Below are positions 7,563 to 17,300 of a DNA stretch of 17,424 nt, one piece after another. The stretch covers positions 1 through 17,424 of the forward strand of contig CAZZWS010000073.1 in NCBI GenBank assembly GCA_964657795.1. Direction: 5' to 3'. Under the pieces are notes generated by a model, which was not told the origin of the DNA, did no database searches, and saw nothing but the letters and a program-made list of their open reading frames with translations. Source of the DNA: CAHJXF01 sp964657795 (GTDB lineage Bacteria > Pseudomonadota > Gammaproteobacteria > Burkholderiales > Burkholderiaceae_D). A program made the translations under genes and the position numbers. Numbering within the stretch: the first letter of the stretch is position 1; every line of letters begins with the position of its first letter.

Positions 7563-8344
7563 AGCGCATCTCGTCGCGCGACAACCCGTTCTTCAAGTCG
7601 CTGCGCAAGTCGGTCGAGCACACCGCTGCGCGGCGCGAGGCCGGCGTCGCCTTGCTCGAAGGCGTGCACCTGTGCGATGCCTACGTCGCCCGCGGAGGAA
7701 AGGCGCGCGCCATCGTCGTCGGGCAGCGCGCGCTGGACGTCGCCGAAGTCGTCGACCTGCTCGATCGCGCCGACGCCGACGAACGCTGGCTGCTCGACGA
7801 TGCGCTGTTCGCGTCGCTGAGTCAGCTCGCGCAGGGCGTGCCGCTACTGATGATCGTCGACGAACCGCGGCCCGGCCGGCCGGCCGTCATCGACCGCACA
7901 TCCGTGCTGCTCGATCGCGTGCAGGACCCGGGCAACGTCGGGTCGATCCTGCGCAGCGCGGCGGCCGCGGGCATCGCCGACATCTACCTGTCGAGCGGAT
8001 GCGCGGCGGCCTGGTCCACCAAGGTTCTGCGGGCCGCGATGGGCGCCCACTTCCATCTGCGGCTGTTCGAGGACTGCGACCTGTTCGCGCTCGAGCGCGT
8101 CGCGGGCGTCCCGCTGCTCGTCACGAGTTCGCATGCCGATCGCTCGATCCACGCGTTCGACGTCGCTGGCGACGTCGCGTGGGTCTTCGGACACGAAGGG
8201 CAGGGCGTCGATGTCCGGCTCGGCGCGCTCGCCACGAGGCTGAGCATCCCGCAACCGGGGGCCGGCGAGTCGCTCAACGTCGCGGCCGCCGCCGCCGTGT
8301 GCTTCTTCGAGCAGGTCCGTCAGCGCGCTGCCGCGGCGCGCTGA
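7559..8344 (+). CDS. TrmH/SpoU-family RNA 2'-O-methyltransferase
   Basis: SPOUT-class methyltransferase that uses S-adenosylmethionine to 2'-O-methylate a ribose in rRNA or tRNA. The exact RNA target cannot be read from the sequence. From TTG 7559 it is 261 aa. It has an N-terminal SpoU substrate-binding domain (ISSRDNPFFKSLR at residues 4–16, LLEGVHLCD at 32–40). The knotted catalytic domain shows motif 1 DPGNVGSILRSA (123–134), motif 2 WVFGHEGQGV (208–217) and motif 3 IPQPGAGESLNVAAA (230–244). The TTG at 7559–7561 overlaps the rnhB TGA in a TTGA quartet and puts the family's usual opening (LKRISSRDNP) at the terminus. An in-frame ATG at 7526 is the alternative and would add 11 residues. 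It is the last gene of the forward operon and converges on the GGDEF–EAL gene with 6 nt between stops. Confidence 0.9.
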   Translation: MKRISSRDNPFFKSLRKSVEHTAARREAGVALLEGVHLCDAYVARGGKARAIVVGQRALDVAEVVDLLDRADADERWLLDDALFASLSQLAQGVPLLMIVDEPRPGRPAVIDRTSVLLDRVQDPGNVGSILRSAAAAGIADIYLSSGCAAAWSTKVLRAAMGAHFHLRLFEDCDLFALERVAGVPLLVTSSHADRSIHAFDVAGDVAWVFGHEGQGVDVRLGALATRLSIPQPGAGESLNVAAAAAVCFFEQVRQRAAAAR

Positions 8345-8350
8345 TCGCGG

Positions 8351-11300
8351 TCAGGATCGAACCGGCGTCTCCGCGGCCGCGCCCCCCTGGTTCGCCAGCA
8401 ACTGCTCGAGGTCCTCGACGACGATGGCCGGCGAGAACAGGAAGCCCTGGTAGTAATCGCAGCCCGCGTCGCGGAGAGCTTCGAGTTGCCGCTCGTTCTC
8501 GACGCCTTCGGCGGTCGTCGACAGGCCGAGGCCGCGCGCCATGCTGATCACCGACGTCGTGATGGCGGCGTCGCCGCTGTCGTGGAGCATGTCGCGGATG
8601 AAGCTCTGGTCGATCTTCAGCGTGTCGACATCGAGCTGCTGCAGGTGCGACAGGCTGGAGAAGCCGGTCCCGAAGTCGTCGATGGCGATGTGCATGCCGC
8701 GCTGCTTGAGGTCCGCGATGACGTCGCGCGTGACGTTGAGGTCGAACAGCATGCTGGTCTCGGTGATCTCGACCTCGATGGAGCGCGGGTCCACGCCGGA
8801 CTCCTCGATGACCGTGTCGACCTCGTCGATGAAGGTCGCGACCAGGAGCTGATGCGCCGAGAAGTTGACCGACAGGATGCCTGGTTTGATGCCGCGATCC
8901 TGCCATTCGCGCATTTGCTTGCAGGCTTTGCGGAAGACGTACAGCCCGAGCTCGTGGATCAGACCCGACTCTTCGGCGATGACGATGAATTCCTTCGGCG
9001 ACACGATTCCCAACCGCGGATCCTCCCAACGCAACAGCGTCTCGGCGCCGACGATGAGGTTGTCGCGGATGCGCACGCGCGGCTGGAAATAGAGCCGCAG
9101 CGCTTCCTTCTGGATGGCGATCTTGAGCGCGCTCTTCACCGCGCTGCGCCGCTCGCTGCGCTGGGCGAGCATGGCCGAGAAGAACTCGAAGCGGTTCTTG
9201 CCGAGCTCCTTCGCGCGATACATCGCGAGGTCGGCGCTGCGGATCAGCGCATCGGGCGCGCGGCCGTGGTCGGGGTAGATCGCGATGCCGATCGACGACG
9301 TCACCGACAGCCGCTGGTTGTCGACGCGGATCGGGGTGCCGAGCGCCGTCAGGATGCGTTGCGCGGTCTCGTGCGCGATGGACTTCGGCTGTGGATGACC
9401 GATGACCACCATGAACTCGTCGCCGCCGATGCGGGCCACTTCGTCCTCGGCCCGCACGTTGTTGCGCAAGATGGCCGCGACCTCGATCAGCATCAGGTCG
9501 CCGACGCGATGGCCGAGCGTGTCGTTGATGTTCTTGAAGTGGTCGAGGTCCAGGAACAGCACGGCCACGCCGGTCTCGTCCTGCCGTGCGCGTTCGATGA
9601 ACGAGCGCAGCGTCGGTTCGAGGGCGTTGCGGTTGAGCAGCCGCGTCAACGTGTCGCGATGCGCGATCTCGGTCAGGCGGCGTTCGGCCTCGACGCGTTG
9701 GGAAACGTCCTGGACCAGCGCCAGCGTGGACGCGATACGACCCGACAGGTCGCGCAGCGCCGCGATGTGCCACTCGCACGTGACGCGCGAGCCGTCGCGA
9801 CGCAGCGTCTCGACGATGTGCAGACGCGTGTTGCCGGCCGCCGTGTCGGGGTCGTCGTCGTGCGGCAGGAAGTCGCAAGCGACGTCGTCCGCCGTCAGTT
9901 CCAGCGTTTCGAACGATCGTTCGAGGACCTCGTCGCGACGCCAGCCGAACAGCGTCTCGGCCTGCGACGACCAGCGCGTCACGCGCCGCGCGCCGTCGAG
10001 CGTGAACGACGCGAGCGGCGTGTTCTCGAAGTGCGCGGTCAGCAGCCCGTTGGCCTGCTGCAGAGCGATCTCGTGCTTCTTGCGCGACTGGATGTCGGTG
10101 GCCGTGGTGTAGAAGCCGGTGACCACGTCATGCTCGTCGCGCGTCGCCACGTAACGGATCAGCACCCAGCGCCGGATGCCGTCGTGATAGCGCATCTCGC
10201 GTTCGTACTGCACGGACTCGCCAGCCAGCGCCGCGCGGATGTACGGCTGCGCGAAGCGATAGTCGTCTTCGCTCATCAGCGCGGACAGCGGCGTGCCGAT
10301 CAGCGCGTCGGCCGCGCGTCCGTGCCACGTGGTCGTCGCGTGATTGACGAAACGCAGGTGCTCGTGGGTGTCGACGAAGCTGATCGGCAACGCCACGCTG
10401 TCCATCGCGCGCTGCATCTCGCGCAACGATTCCTCGTACGCATGGCGCGCCTGCTTCGCCTCGCTGATGTCCTGCATGATGCAATAGATCCCGCGGACGA
10501 CCCCGTGGTCGTCGACGTCGGGCATCCAGTCGCTCGCGAGATGACGGGCGGGATTGCCGTCGTGCGGCAGGTGTCGTTCCGCGTGCACGCGGACGCCGTG
10601 CACCGCCTGCTGCCACGCCGGATTGAAGGCTTGAGCCGCGTCGAGCCCGAAGACGTCGCGTCCGGTCTTGCCGACGATCTCGGCCCGGGAACGTCCGACG
10701 AGCACTTCGTAGGCGCGGTTCGCGTATTGATGAACGCCGGTCGTATCGAGATAGCTGAGCGGCTGCGGAAAGTTCTCGATGAAGGCTTCGATGCGGGCCT
10801 GCTCGCGCGCCCGGGCGCCTTCGGCGAGCTTGGAATCGGTGATGTCGTAGGCGATCGAATACAGACCGCGCACGCTGCCGTCGTCGGCGAAATCGCCGAC
10901 CAGCGTCGCGCGGAGCCAGCGCCCGTCGGCAGGATCGGTGCTCATGCGGCGCTCGTAGGTCACGCGTTCACCGGCCAGTACGGCGGGCGCGACCGCCACG
11001 GCCGGCGCGACGAGGTCGGCGCCGAGGAGTTCGGCCGGTGTCTTGCCGACGATGGCCTCCATGTTCGGAAATCCGTAATCGTCCAGGAAGCGCTGGTTGC
11101 AGTACTGCAGGCGCATCTTCCGGTCGACGTAGACGATCTGCGCAGGCAGGTTGTCGGTGAGGAAATGGATGCGCTCGTCGCGCTCGCGGACCGCGCGTTC
11201 GGCACGCTTCTCGGCCATGACCTCGGCCTCGATGCTGCGCGACGCGATGTGCACGCCGCACACCTCGCCATCCGCGCCGCGCATCGGCAGCAGGCGTATC

Positions 11301-12187
11301 TCCCGCCATTCCTCGGCGGCATAGAGCAGCGACTGGCCCGACCACGTGACCGACTCGCCGGCGAACGCGCGGGTCAGGAACACGCGACTGCGGTCGAGGA
11401 CGTCCGCACCGAACACCTCCGCGATCGTACGACCCACGACGACGTCGCGCGCGAGGCCGCTGCGCAGCAGGAAGGCCGCATTGACGTCGCCGAAGCGCCC
11501 GTCGCGATCGATGAAGACGATACTCTCGGGAATGCTCTCGGTGAACGCACGCAGTCGCGCTTCGCTCGTCTTCAACTCCGGGTCGACGTCGGCCGGTTCG
11601 CGCGTGCGGTCGGGCGGCACCAGCCGGAACGCGGTTCGAGCCGGCGACACGGCATCGGCCTCGCGCACCTCGTGAGCGCTTCGATCGACGGTGCAGATCA
11701 CGCCGACGGCCTGGCCGTCGGGCTGCCGCTGCGGTCGATAGCGCCCGATGCGGTCGGCGTGCTCGGCGACATCGACCCCGCTCGCGGCGTCGACCTCTTC
11801 GCCAGCGAGCGCGCGGGTCGCGCAGTTCCTGGCGGCGCCGTCGCGGCGCTCGCAGCCGACGTCGTCGACGGATCGTCCGATCAGCTCGCCGCGGTCACGT
11901 CCGATCAGCGTCGCGTAGGCCGCGTTGGCACATTGCAAAGTGAGCCGGGCATCGAAGAATGCGAGCGGGGTGTCGATCCAGTCGATCGCGAGGTGGATGA
12001 GCGCACGCTGCTGTGGCGTCACGCGCTCGTCGACGCCGCTGAAGAGTCCGTCCGACGGCGCGGGACCGGGCGACGTCGCCGCAGCCGCATCGTCGACCCC
12101 GGCGGCGCCGACGCCGGACCCGACGTCTCGGTCGTCCGCCTCCGCCAGTTCCGTTCGATGGATACGATTGATCAGTTGTGCGAACAC
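8351..12187 (-). CDS. Multi-PAS GGDEF–EAL c-di-GMP enzyme (diguanylate cyclase/phosphodiesterase)
   Basis: Very large cytosolic signalling protein (1278 aa from GTG 12187; 1295 aa from GTG 12238) with no membrane segment or signal peptide. Residue numbers below follow the 1295-aa form. A low-complexity N terminus (35–75) precedes a degenerate PAS (~77–190) and five clearer PAS modules (~226–345, 352–473, 482–597, 603–718, 728–850). The GGDEF domain (~855–1025) has intact GGDEF at 938–942 and an allosteric I-site R929xxD932 five residues upstream. The EAL domain (~1035–1285) has E1066 in an ETL variant of EAL. Other catalytic positions look present: N1125, E1157, D1187, D1188, K1208, E1244 and Q1264. 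Both activities therefore look possible, and which dominates cannot be told. GTG 12187 is preferred because AGGGAG lies 7 nt upstream, while GTG 12238 has no Shine–Dalgarno. The gene stands alone on this strand, between the lpx operon and ppsR. Confidence 0.93.
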   Translation of the reverse strand: MFAQLINRIHRTELAEADDRDVGSGVGAAGVDDAAAATSPGPAPSDGLFSGVDERVTPQQRALIHLAIDWIDTPLAFFDARLTLQCANAAYATLIGRDRGELIGRSVDDVGCERRDGAARNCATRALAGEEVDAASGVDVAEHADRIGRYRPQRQPDGQAVGVICTVDRSAHEVREADAVSPARTAFRLVPPDRTREPADVDPELKTSEARLRAFTESIPESIVFIDRDGRFGDVNAAFLLRSGLARDVVVGRTIAEVFGADVLDRSRVFLTRAFAGESVTWSGQSLLYAAEEWREIRLLPMRGADGEVCGVHIASRSIEAEVMAEKRAERAVRERDERIHFLTDNLPAQIVYVDRKMRLQYCNQRFLDDYGFPNMEAIVGKTPAELLGADLVAPAVAVAPAVLAGERVTYERRMSTDPADGRWLRATLVGDFADDGSVRGLYSIAYDITDSKLAEGARAREQARIEAFIENFPQPLSYLDTTGVHQYANRAYEVLVGRSRAEIVGKTGRDVFGLDAAQAFNPAWQQAVHGVRVHAERHLPHDGNPARHLASDWMPDVDDHGVVRGIYCIMQDISEAKQARHAYEESLREMQRAMDSVALPISFVDTHEHLRFVNHATTTWHGRAADALIGTPLSALMSEDDYRFAQPYIRAALAGESVQYEREMRYHDGIRRWVLIRYVATRDEHDVVTGFYTTATDIQSRKKHEIALQQANGLLTAHFENTPLASFTLDGARRVTRWSSQAETLFGWRRDEVLERSFETLELTADDVACDFLPHDDDPDTAAGNTRLHIVETLRRDGSRVTCEWHIAALRDLSGRIASTLALVQDVSQRVEAERRLTEIAHRDTLTRLLNRNALEPTLRSFIERARQDETGVAVLFLDLDHFKNINDTLGHRVGDLMLIEVAAILRNNVRAEDEVARIGGDEFMVVIGHPQPKSIAHETAQRILTALGTPIRVDNQRLSVTSSIGIAIYPDHGRAPDALIRSADLAMYRAKELGKNRFEFFSAMLAQRSERRSAVKSALKIAIQKEALRLYFQPRVRIRDNLIVGAETLLRWEDPRLGIVSPKEFIVIAEESGLIHELGLYVFRKACKQMREWQDRGIKPGILSVNFSAHQLLVATFIDEVDTVIEESGVDPRSIEVEITETSMLFDLNVTRDVIADLKQRGMHIAIDDFGTGFSSLSHLQQLDVDTLKIDQSFIRDMLHDSGDAAITTSVISMARGLGLSTTAEGVENERQLEALRDAGCDYYQGFLFSPAIVVEDLEQLLANQGGAAAETPVRS

Positions 12188-12194
12188 GCCGCTG

Positions 12195-12200
12195 CTCCCT
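12195..12200 (-). promoter_or_regulatory. Ribosome binding site deciding the GGDEF–EAL start
   Basis: On the minus strand this reads AGGGAG and is followed by 7 nt (CAGCGGC) and then GTG at 12187. It is the only strong Shine–Dalgarno near the 5' end of this gene and favours this start over GTG 12238. Confidence 0.6.
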
Positions 12201-12244
12201 GGTGGCCTGTCCGGCCCATGCGCAGCGGGACGGGACACCCACGA

Positions 12245-12250
12245 ATTATA
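12245..12250 (-). promoter_or_regulatory. Candidate sigma-70 -10 box (TATAAT) for the GGDEF–EAL gene
   Basis: A perfect TATAAT reads leftward here, about 58 nt before GTG 12187, in a rare AT-rich patch of this GC-rich window. The expected start of transcription would fall near 12238, which makes the GTG at 12238 unlikely as the main start. No good -35 lies 16–18 nt upstream. An inverted repeat, GTCA-N4-TGAC (12251–12262), sits directly next to the -10 in the spacer and could be an operator. Position and sequence are seen; function is inferred. Confidence 0.4.
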
Positions 12251-12365
12251 GTCAGCGATGACTGATCTTCGGGGCAGGGCTCGTCAACCCGCAGCGCTTC
12301 GCGGTCCCGCGGGCCGTCGAGCGTTGTTCGGCGCCCACGTCGTAGTCGCGCTCCCGGCGGACCGG

Positions 12366-13217
12366 TCAGAACGTGCGGCGCTCGATGCGCAGTTCCTGAA
12401 GAATCGTGGTCGCGATCTCCTCGATCGACTTGGTCGTCGACGAGAGCCAGCGGATGCCTTCGCGCCGCATCATCGACTCGGCCGCCGCGACCTCGTCGCG
12501 ACAGGTGTCGAGCGCGGCATAGCGGCTGTTGGGCCGACGCTCGTGCCGGACCTCCGCCAGCCGCTCAGGCGAGATCGACAGCCCGAACAGCTTGGCGCGG
12601 TACTTCGGCAGCGCGGTCGGCAACGTGTGCCGATCGAAGTCCTCGGGGATCAGCGGATAGTTGGCGGCCTTGATGCCGTACTGCATGGCCAGATAGAGAC
12701 TGGTCGGCGTCTTGCCGCTGCGCGATACGCCGACCAGGATGACGTCGGCATCCGCGAGGCCGCTGTGGGTCTGGCCGTCGTCGTGCGCGAGCGAGAAGTT
12801 GATCGCCTCGATGCGCTGGTTGTATTCCTTCGAGTCCGCGATGTTGTGCGCGCGGCCCATGGAGTGCGTCGACTTGACGCTCAACTCCTTCTCGAGCGGT
12901 TCGACGAAGGTCTGGAACATGTCGAGGAACAGACCGTGCGCGCAGCGCACCGCGTAGTTGATCTCGGGGTCCACCAGCGTCGAGAAGACGATGGGGCGCA
13001 GCCCGTCGACCTGCGAGACCTTGTTGATCCGTTCGATGACGTCGGCCGCCTTGTCCATCGTGTCGATGAACGGCATCCGCAACGTCCGGAACGGCACGCT
13101 CTCGAACTGGGCCAGCAGGCTGTGGCCGAAGGTCTCCGCCGTGATCGCCGTCCCGTCCGAGACGAAGAACACGGTGCGCAGATTGGCCGGCGTGGGAGGC
13201 GAGGGGCGAGAGGACAC
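12366..13217 (-). CDS. ppsR: PEP synthase regulatory protein PpsR (bifunctional kinase/pyrophosphorylase, DUF299)
   Basis: PpsR inactivates PEP synthase by ADP-dependent phosphorylation of an active-site Thr and reactivates it by Pi-dependent dephosphorylation, switching gluconeogenic PEP formation with energy state. The 283-aa protein is the family length. It opens with VFFVSDGTAITAETFGHSLL (residues 16–35) and has the conserved segment HSMGRAHNIADSKEYNQRIE (118–137). The P-loop GVSRSGKT is at 163–170, followed by TSLYLAMQYGIKAANYPL. The start is GTG 13217; its upstream region is pyrimidine-rich and lacks a Shine–Dalgarno. The next in-frame GTG, at residue 16, would cut into the first strand of the domain, so 13217 is kept. 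It is divergent from its target gene ppsA, an arrangement also known in E. coli (ydiA/ppsA). Confidence 0.95.
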   Translation of the reverse strand: MSSRPSPPTPANLRTVFFVSDGTAITAETFGHSLLAQFESVPFRTLRMPFIDTMDKAADVIERINKVSQVDGLRPIVFSTLVDPEINYAVRCAHGLFLDMFQTFVEPLEKELSVKSTHSMGRAHNIADSKEYNQRIEAINFSLAHDDGQTHSGLADADVILVGVSRSGKTPTSLYLAMQYGIKAANYPLIPEDFDRHTLPTALPKYRAKLFGLSISPERLAEVRHERRPNSRYAALDTCRDEVAAAESMMRREGIRWLSSTTKSIEEIATTILQELRIERRTF

Positions 13218-13274
13218 GTGCGGGAAGAGATGAGAGGGGCCACCCGGCGCTGCTGAGGCGCCCGACCTGCGGGT

Positions 13275-13280
13275 TAGAAT
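13275..13280 (+). promoter_or_regulatory. Candidate -10 box upstream of ppsA
   Basis: TAGAAT sits about 63 nt before the ppsA ATG, inside the ~125-nt divergent ppsR–ppsA spacer. Five of six positions match TATAAT, but no clear -35 is visible at 16–18 nt upstream. A 5-bp perfect dyad (CGCCG-cgga-CGGCG, 13281–13294) immediately follows and would span the expected transcription start. The promoter role is inferred from position and the -10 match only. Confidence 0.35.
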
Positions 13281-13342
13281 CGCCGCGGACGGCGGAATCA
13301 GCAGGGACTGCCGAAATCTAACATCAGGGAAGTGCAGCCTTC

Positions 13343-15748
<2,406 letters not shown>

Positions 15749-15793
15749 GGTCGTAGTCCGGAGCGGTCGGGCTTTCGCCATGGAAAGGCAACG

Positions 15794-16228
15794 ATGAGCA
15801 CCGTCGTGTTGTGGTTCGTGATCGCCTCGGGTCTGCTCGTCGCTGAATTGATGACGGGCACGTTCTATCTGCTGATGATCGCCATCGGCTGCGTCGTCGG
15901 CGGTGTGTGTGCGCTGCTCGGCGCCGAGCCCGCGTTGCAGCTCGTACTCGGTGCGGCCGTGGGCTTCACGGCGACGATGGTTCTCCGTCGTACCCGCTGG
16001 GGCCGGATCCGTCGGCAGCAGGACGCCGCCGAGAATCGCGACGTGATCCTCGACATCGGCGAGGTCGTCGAAGTCCAGGCGTGGCGCGACGGCAATGCGC
16101 ACGTGCATTACCGCGGCTGTCGCTGGGACGCGGCGCTCGAGCCGGGCGCTCCGGCGCGTCCCGGTGCGCAGGTCATCAAGGCGATCCGGGGCAGCACGCT
16201 GATCGTCGCTCCGGCGCCGTCGACCTGA
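15794..16228 (+). CDS. NfeD-family membrane protein (short form)
   Basis: Small membrane protein of the NfeD family, thought to partner SPFH/stomatin proteins in membrane microdomains; its biochemical role is unclear. The 144-aa product has three hydrophobic segments (about residues 3–22, 25–43 and 46–64), then a basic turn (RRTRWGRIRRQQ). A C-terminal soluble OB-fold domain follows (about 80–141), with the usual pattern ending in a beta strand (STLIVAP). It lacks the ClpP-like serine protease domain of long NfeD proteins. GAAAGG at 15783–15788 lies 5 nt before ATG 15794. The SPFH gene follows 71 nt downstream on the same strand, which supports the assignment. Confidence 0.9.
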   Translation: MSTVVLWFVIASGLLVAELMTGTFYLLMIAIGCVVGGVCALLGAEPALQLVLGAAVGFTATMVLRRTRWGRIRRQQDAAENRDVILDIGEVVEVQAWRDGNAHVHYRGCRWDAALEPGAPARPGAQVIKAIRGSTLIVAPAPST

Positions 16229-16299
16229 TCGCGCCGGTGAGCCGGTCCACGTTCCGTCCGGCCTTGTAGTTTCCCCCGTCGTCCCCGAAAGGCTTCACC

Positions 16300-17241
16300 A
16301 TGCAAGGCGTCGGCATCGTCGCACTCGTCCTCTTCATCATCTTCATCGTCTTCGCGGTCCAGACGATCAAGGTGGTCCCGCAACAGCACGCCTGGATCGT
16401 CGAGCGGCTCGGCAAGTACCACGCGACGCTCGCACCGGGTCTCAACATCGTCGTCCCGTTCATCGATCGCGTGGCCTACAAGCACGTGCTGAAGGAGATC
16501 CCGCTCGACGTGCCGAGCCAGATCTGCATCACGCGCGACAACACGCAGCTGCAGGTCGACGGCATCCTGTTCTTCCAGGTCACGGACCCGATGCGCGCGT
16601 CGTACGGCACGTCGAATTTCATCGTCGCCATCACGCAGCTCGCGCAGACCACGCTGCGTTCGATCATCGGCAAGATGGAGCTCGACAAGACGTTCGAGGA
16701 GCGCGATCACATCAACGCGAACGTGGTGTCGGCGCTCGACGAGGCCGCGGCGAACTGGGGCGTCAAGGTCCTGCGCTACGAGATCAAGGACCTGACGCCG
16801 CCGAAGGAGATCCTGCATTCGATGCAGGCGCAGATCACGGCCGAGCGCGAGAAGCGCGCGGTCATCGCGACGTCCGAGGGTGCGCGCCAGCAGCAGATCA
16901 ACATCGCTTCGGGTGAGCGCGAGGCGCAGATCCAGCGGTCGGAAGGCGACCGGCAGGCCGCGATCAATCGTGCGCAGGGCGAGGCGTCGGCCATTCTCGC
17001 GGTGGCGGAGGCCAACGCGTCCGCGATCCGTCAGATCGGCGCGGCCATCGCGGATCCGGGTGGCATGGAGTCGGTGAATTTCAAGGTGGCGCAGCAGTAC
17101 GTCACGGCGTTCGAGAAGCTTGCGAAGACGGGAAACACGCTGATCGTGCCGGCGGACCTGTCGAACATCTCGACGATGATCGCGTCGGCGATGGCGACGG
17201 TGCGGAGTCAGACGGTTGAGGGCGCCAACCGGTGGCGCTGA
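16300..17241 (+). CDS. qmcA: SPFH/band-7 (stomatin-like) protein, QmcA type
   Basis: Membrane-anchored SPFH protein of the stomatin/QmcA family, which forms large oligomers in bacterial membrane microdomains; the cellular role is not well defined. The 313-aa protein has one N-terminal membrane anchor (about residues 4–22). The SPFH domain (about 22–190) includes VPQQHAWIVERLGKY, LAPGLNIVVPFIDRVAYK and VDGILFFQVTDPMRASYG. An Ala/Glu/Gln-rich coiled coil (about 175–250) has repeated GER/GDRQAAINRAQGEA-type units. A C-terminal helical segment contains AQQYVTAFEKLAKTGNTLIVP. GAAAGG at 16287–16292 lies 7 nt before ATG 16300, a good ribosome binding site. Pairing with nfeD immediately upstream matches the known NfeD–SPFH operon. 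The qmcA symbol rests on overall similarity rather than on a defining residue. Confidence 0.92.
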   Translation: MQGVGIVALVLFIIFIVFAVQTIKVVPQQHAWIVERLGKYHATLAPGLNIVVPFIDRVAYKHVLKEIPLDVPSQICITRDNTQLQVDGILFFQVTDPMRASYGTSNFIVAITQLAQTTLRSIIGKMELDKTFEERDHINANVVSALDEAAANWGVKVLRYEIKDLTPPKEILHSMQAQITAEREKRAVIATSEGARQQQINIASGEREAQIQRSEGDRQAAINRAQGEASAILAVAEANASAIRQIGAAIADPGGMESVNFKVAQQYVTAFEKLAKTGNTLIVPADLSNISTMIASAMATVRSQTVEGANRWR

Positions 17242-17300
17242 TAGGGGCGTCTCGATTGATCGTTCGTTGCGATGATTGGGGTGGTGAAGGTTGAAGGTGT

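Noticed and set aside
8486..12265. A 1259-codon open frame on the + strand, antisense to the whole GGDEF–EAL gene
   Set aside because: Its translation is low-complexity, rich in Arg, Val, Asp and Ala, with no recognisable domain. Such long antisense frames are expected opposite strongly GC3-biased genes, and the minus-strand product has clear PAS, GGDEF and EAL domains.
12258..13256. A 332-codon + strand frame opposite ppsR
   Set aside because: The minus strand encodes an unmistakable PpsR with a P-loop; the + strand translation is Arg/Asp/Val-rich and featureless.
17242..17290. Possible intrinsic terminator after qmcA (ATCG...CGAT around 17264–17275)
   Set aside because: The stem is only about 4 bp and no oligo-T run follows.
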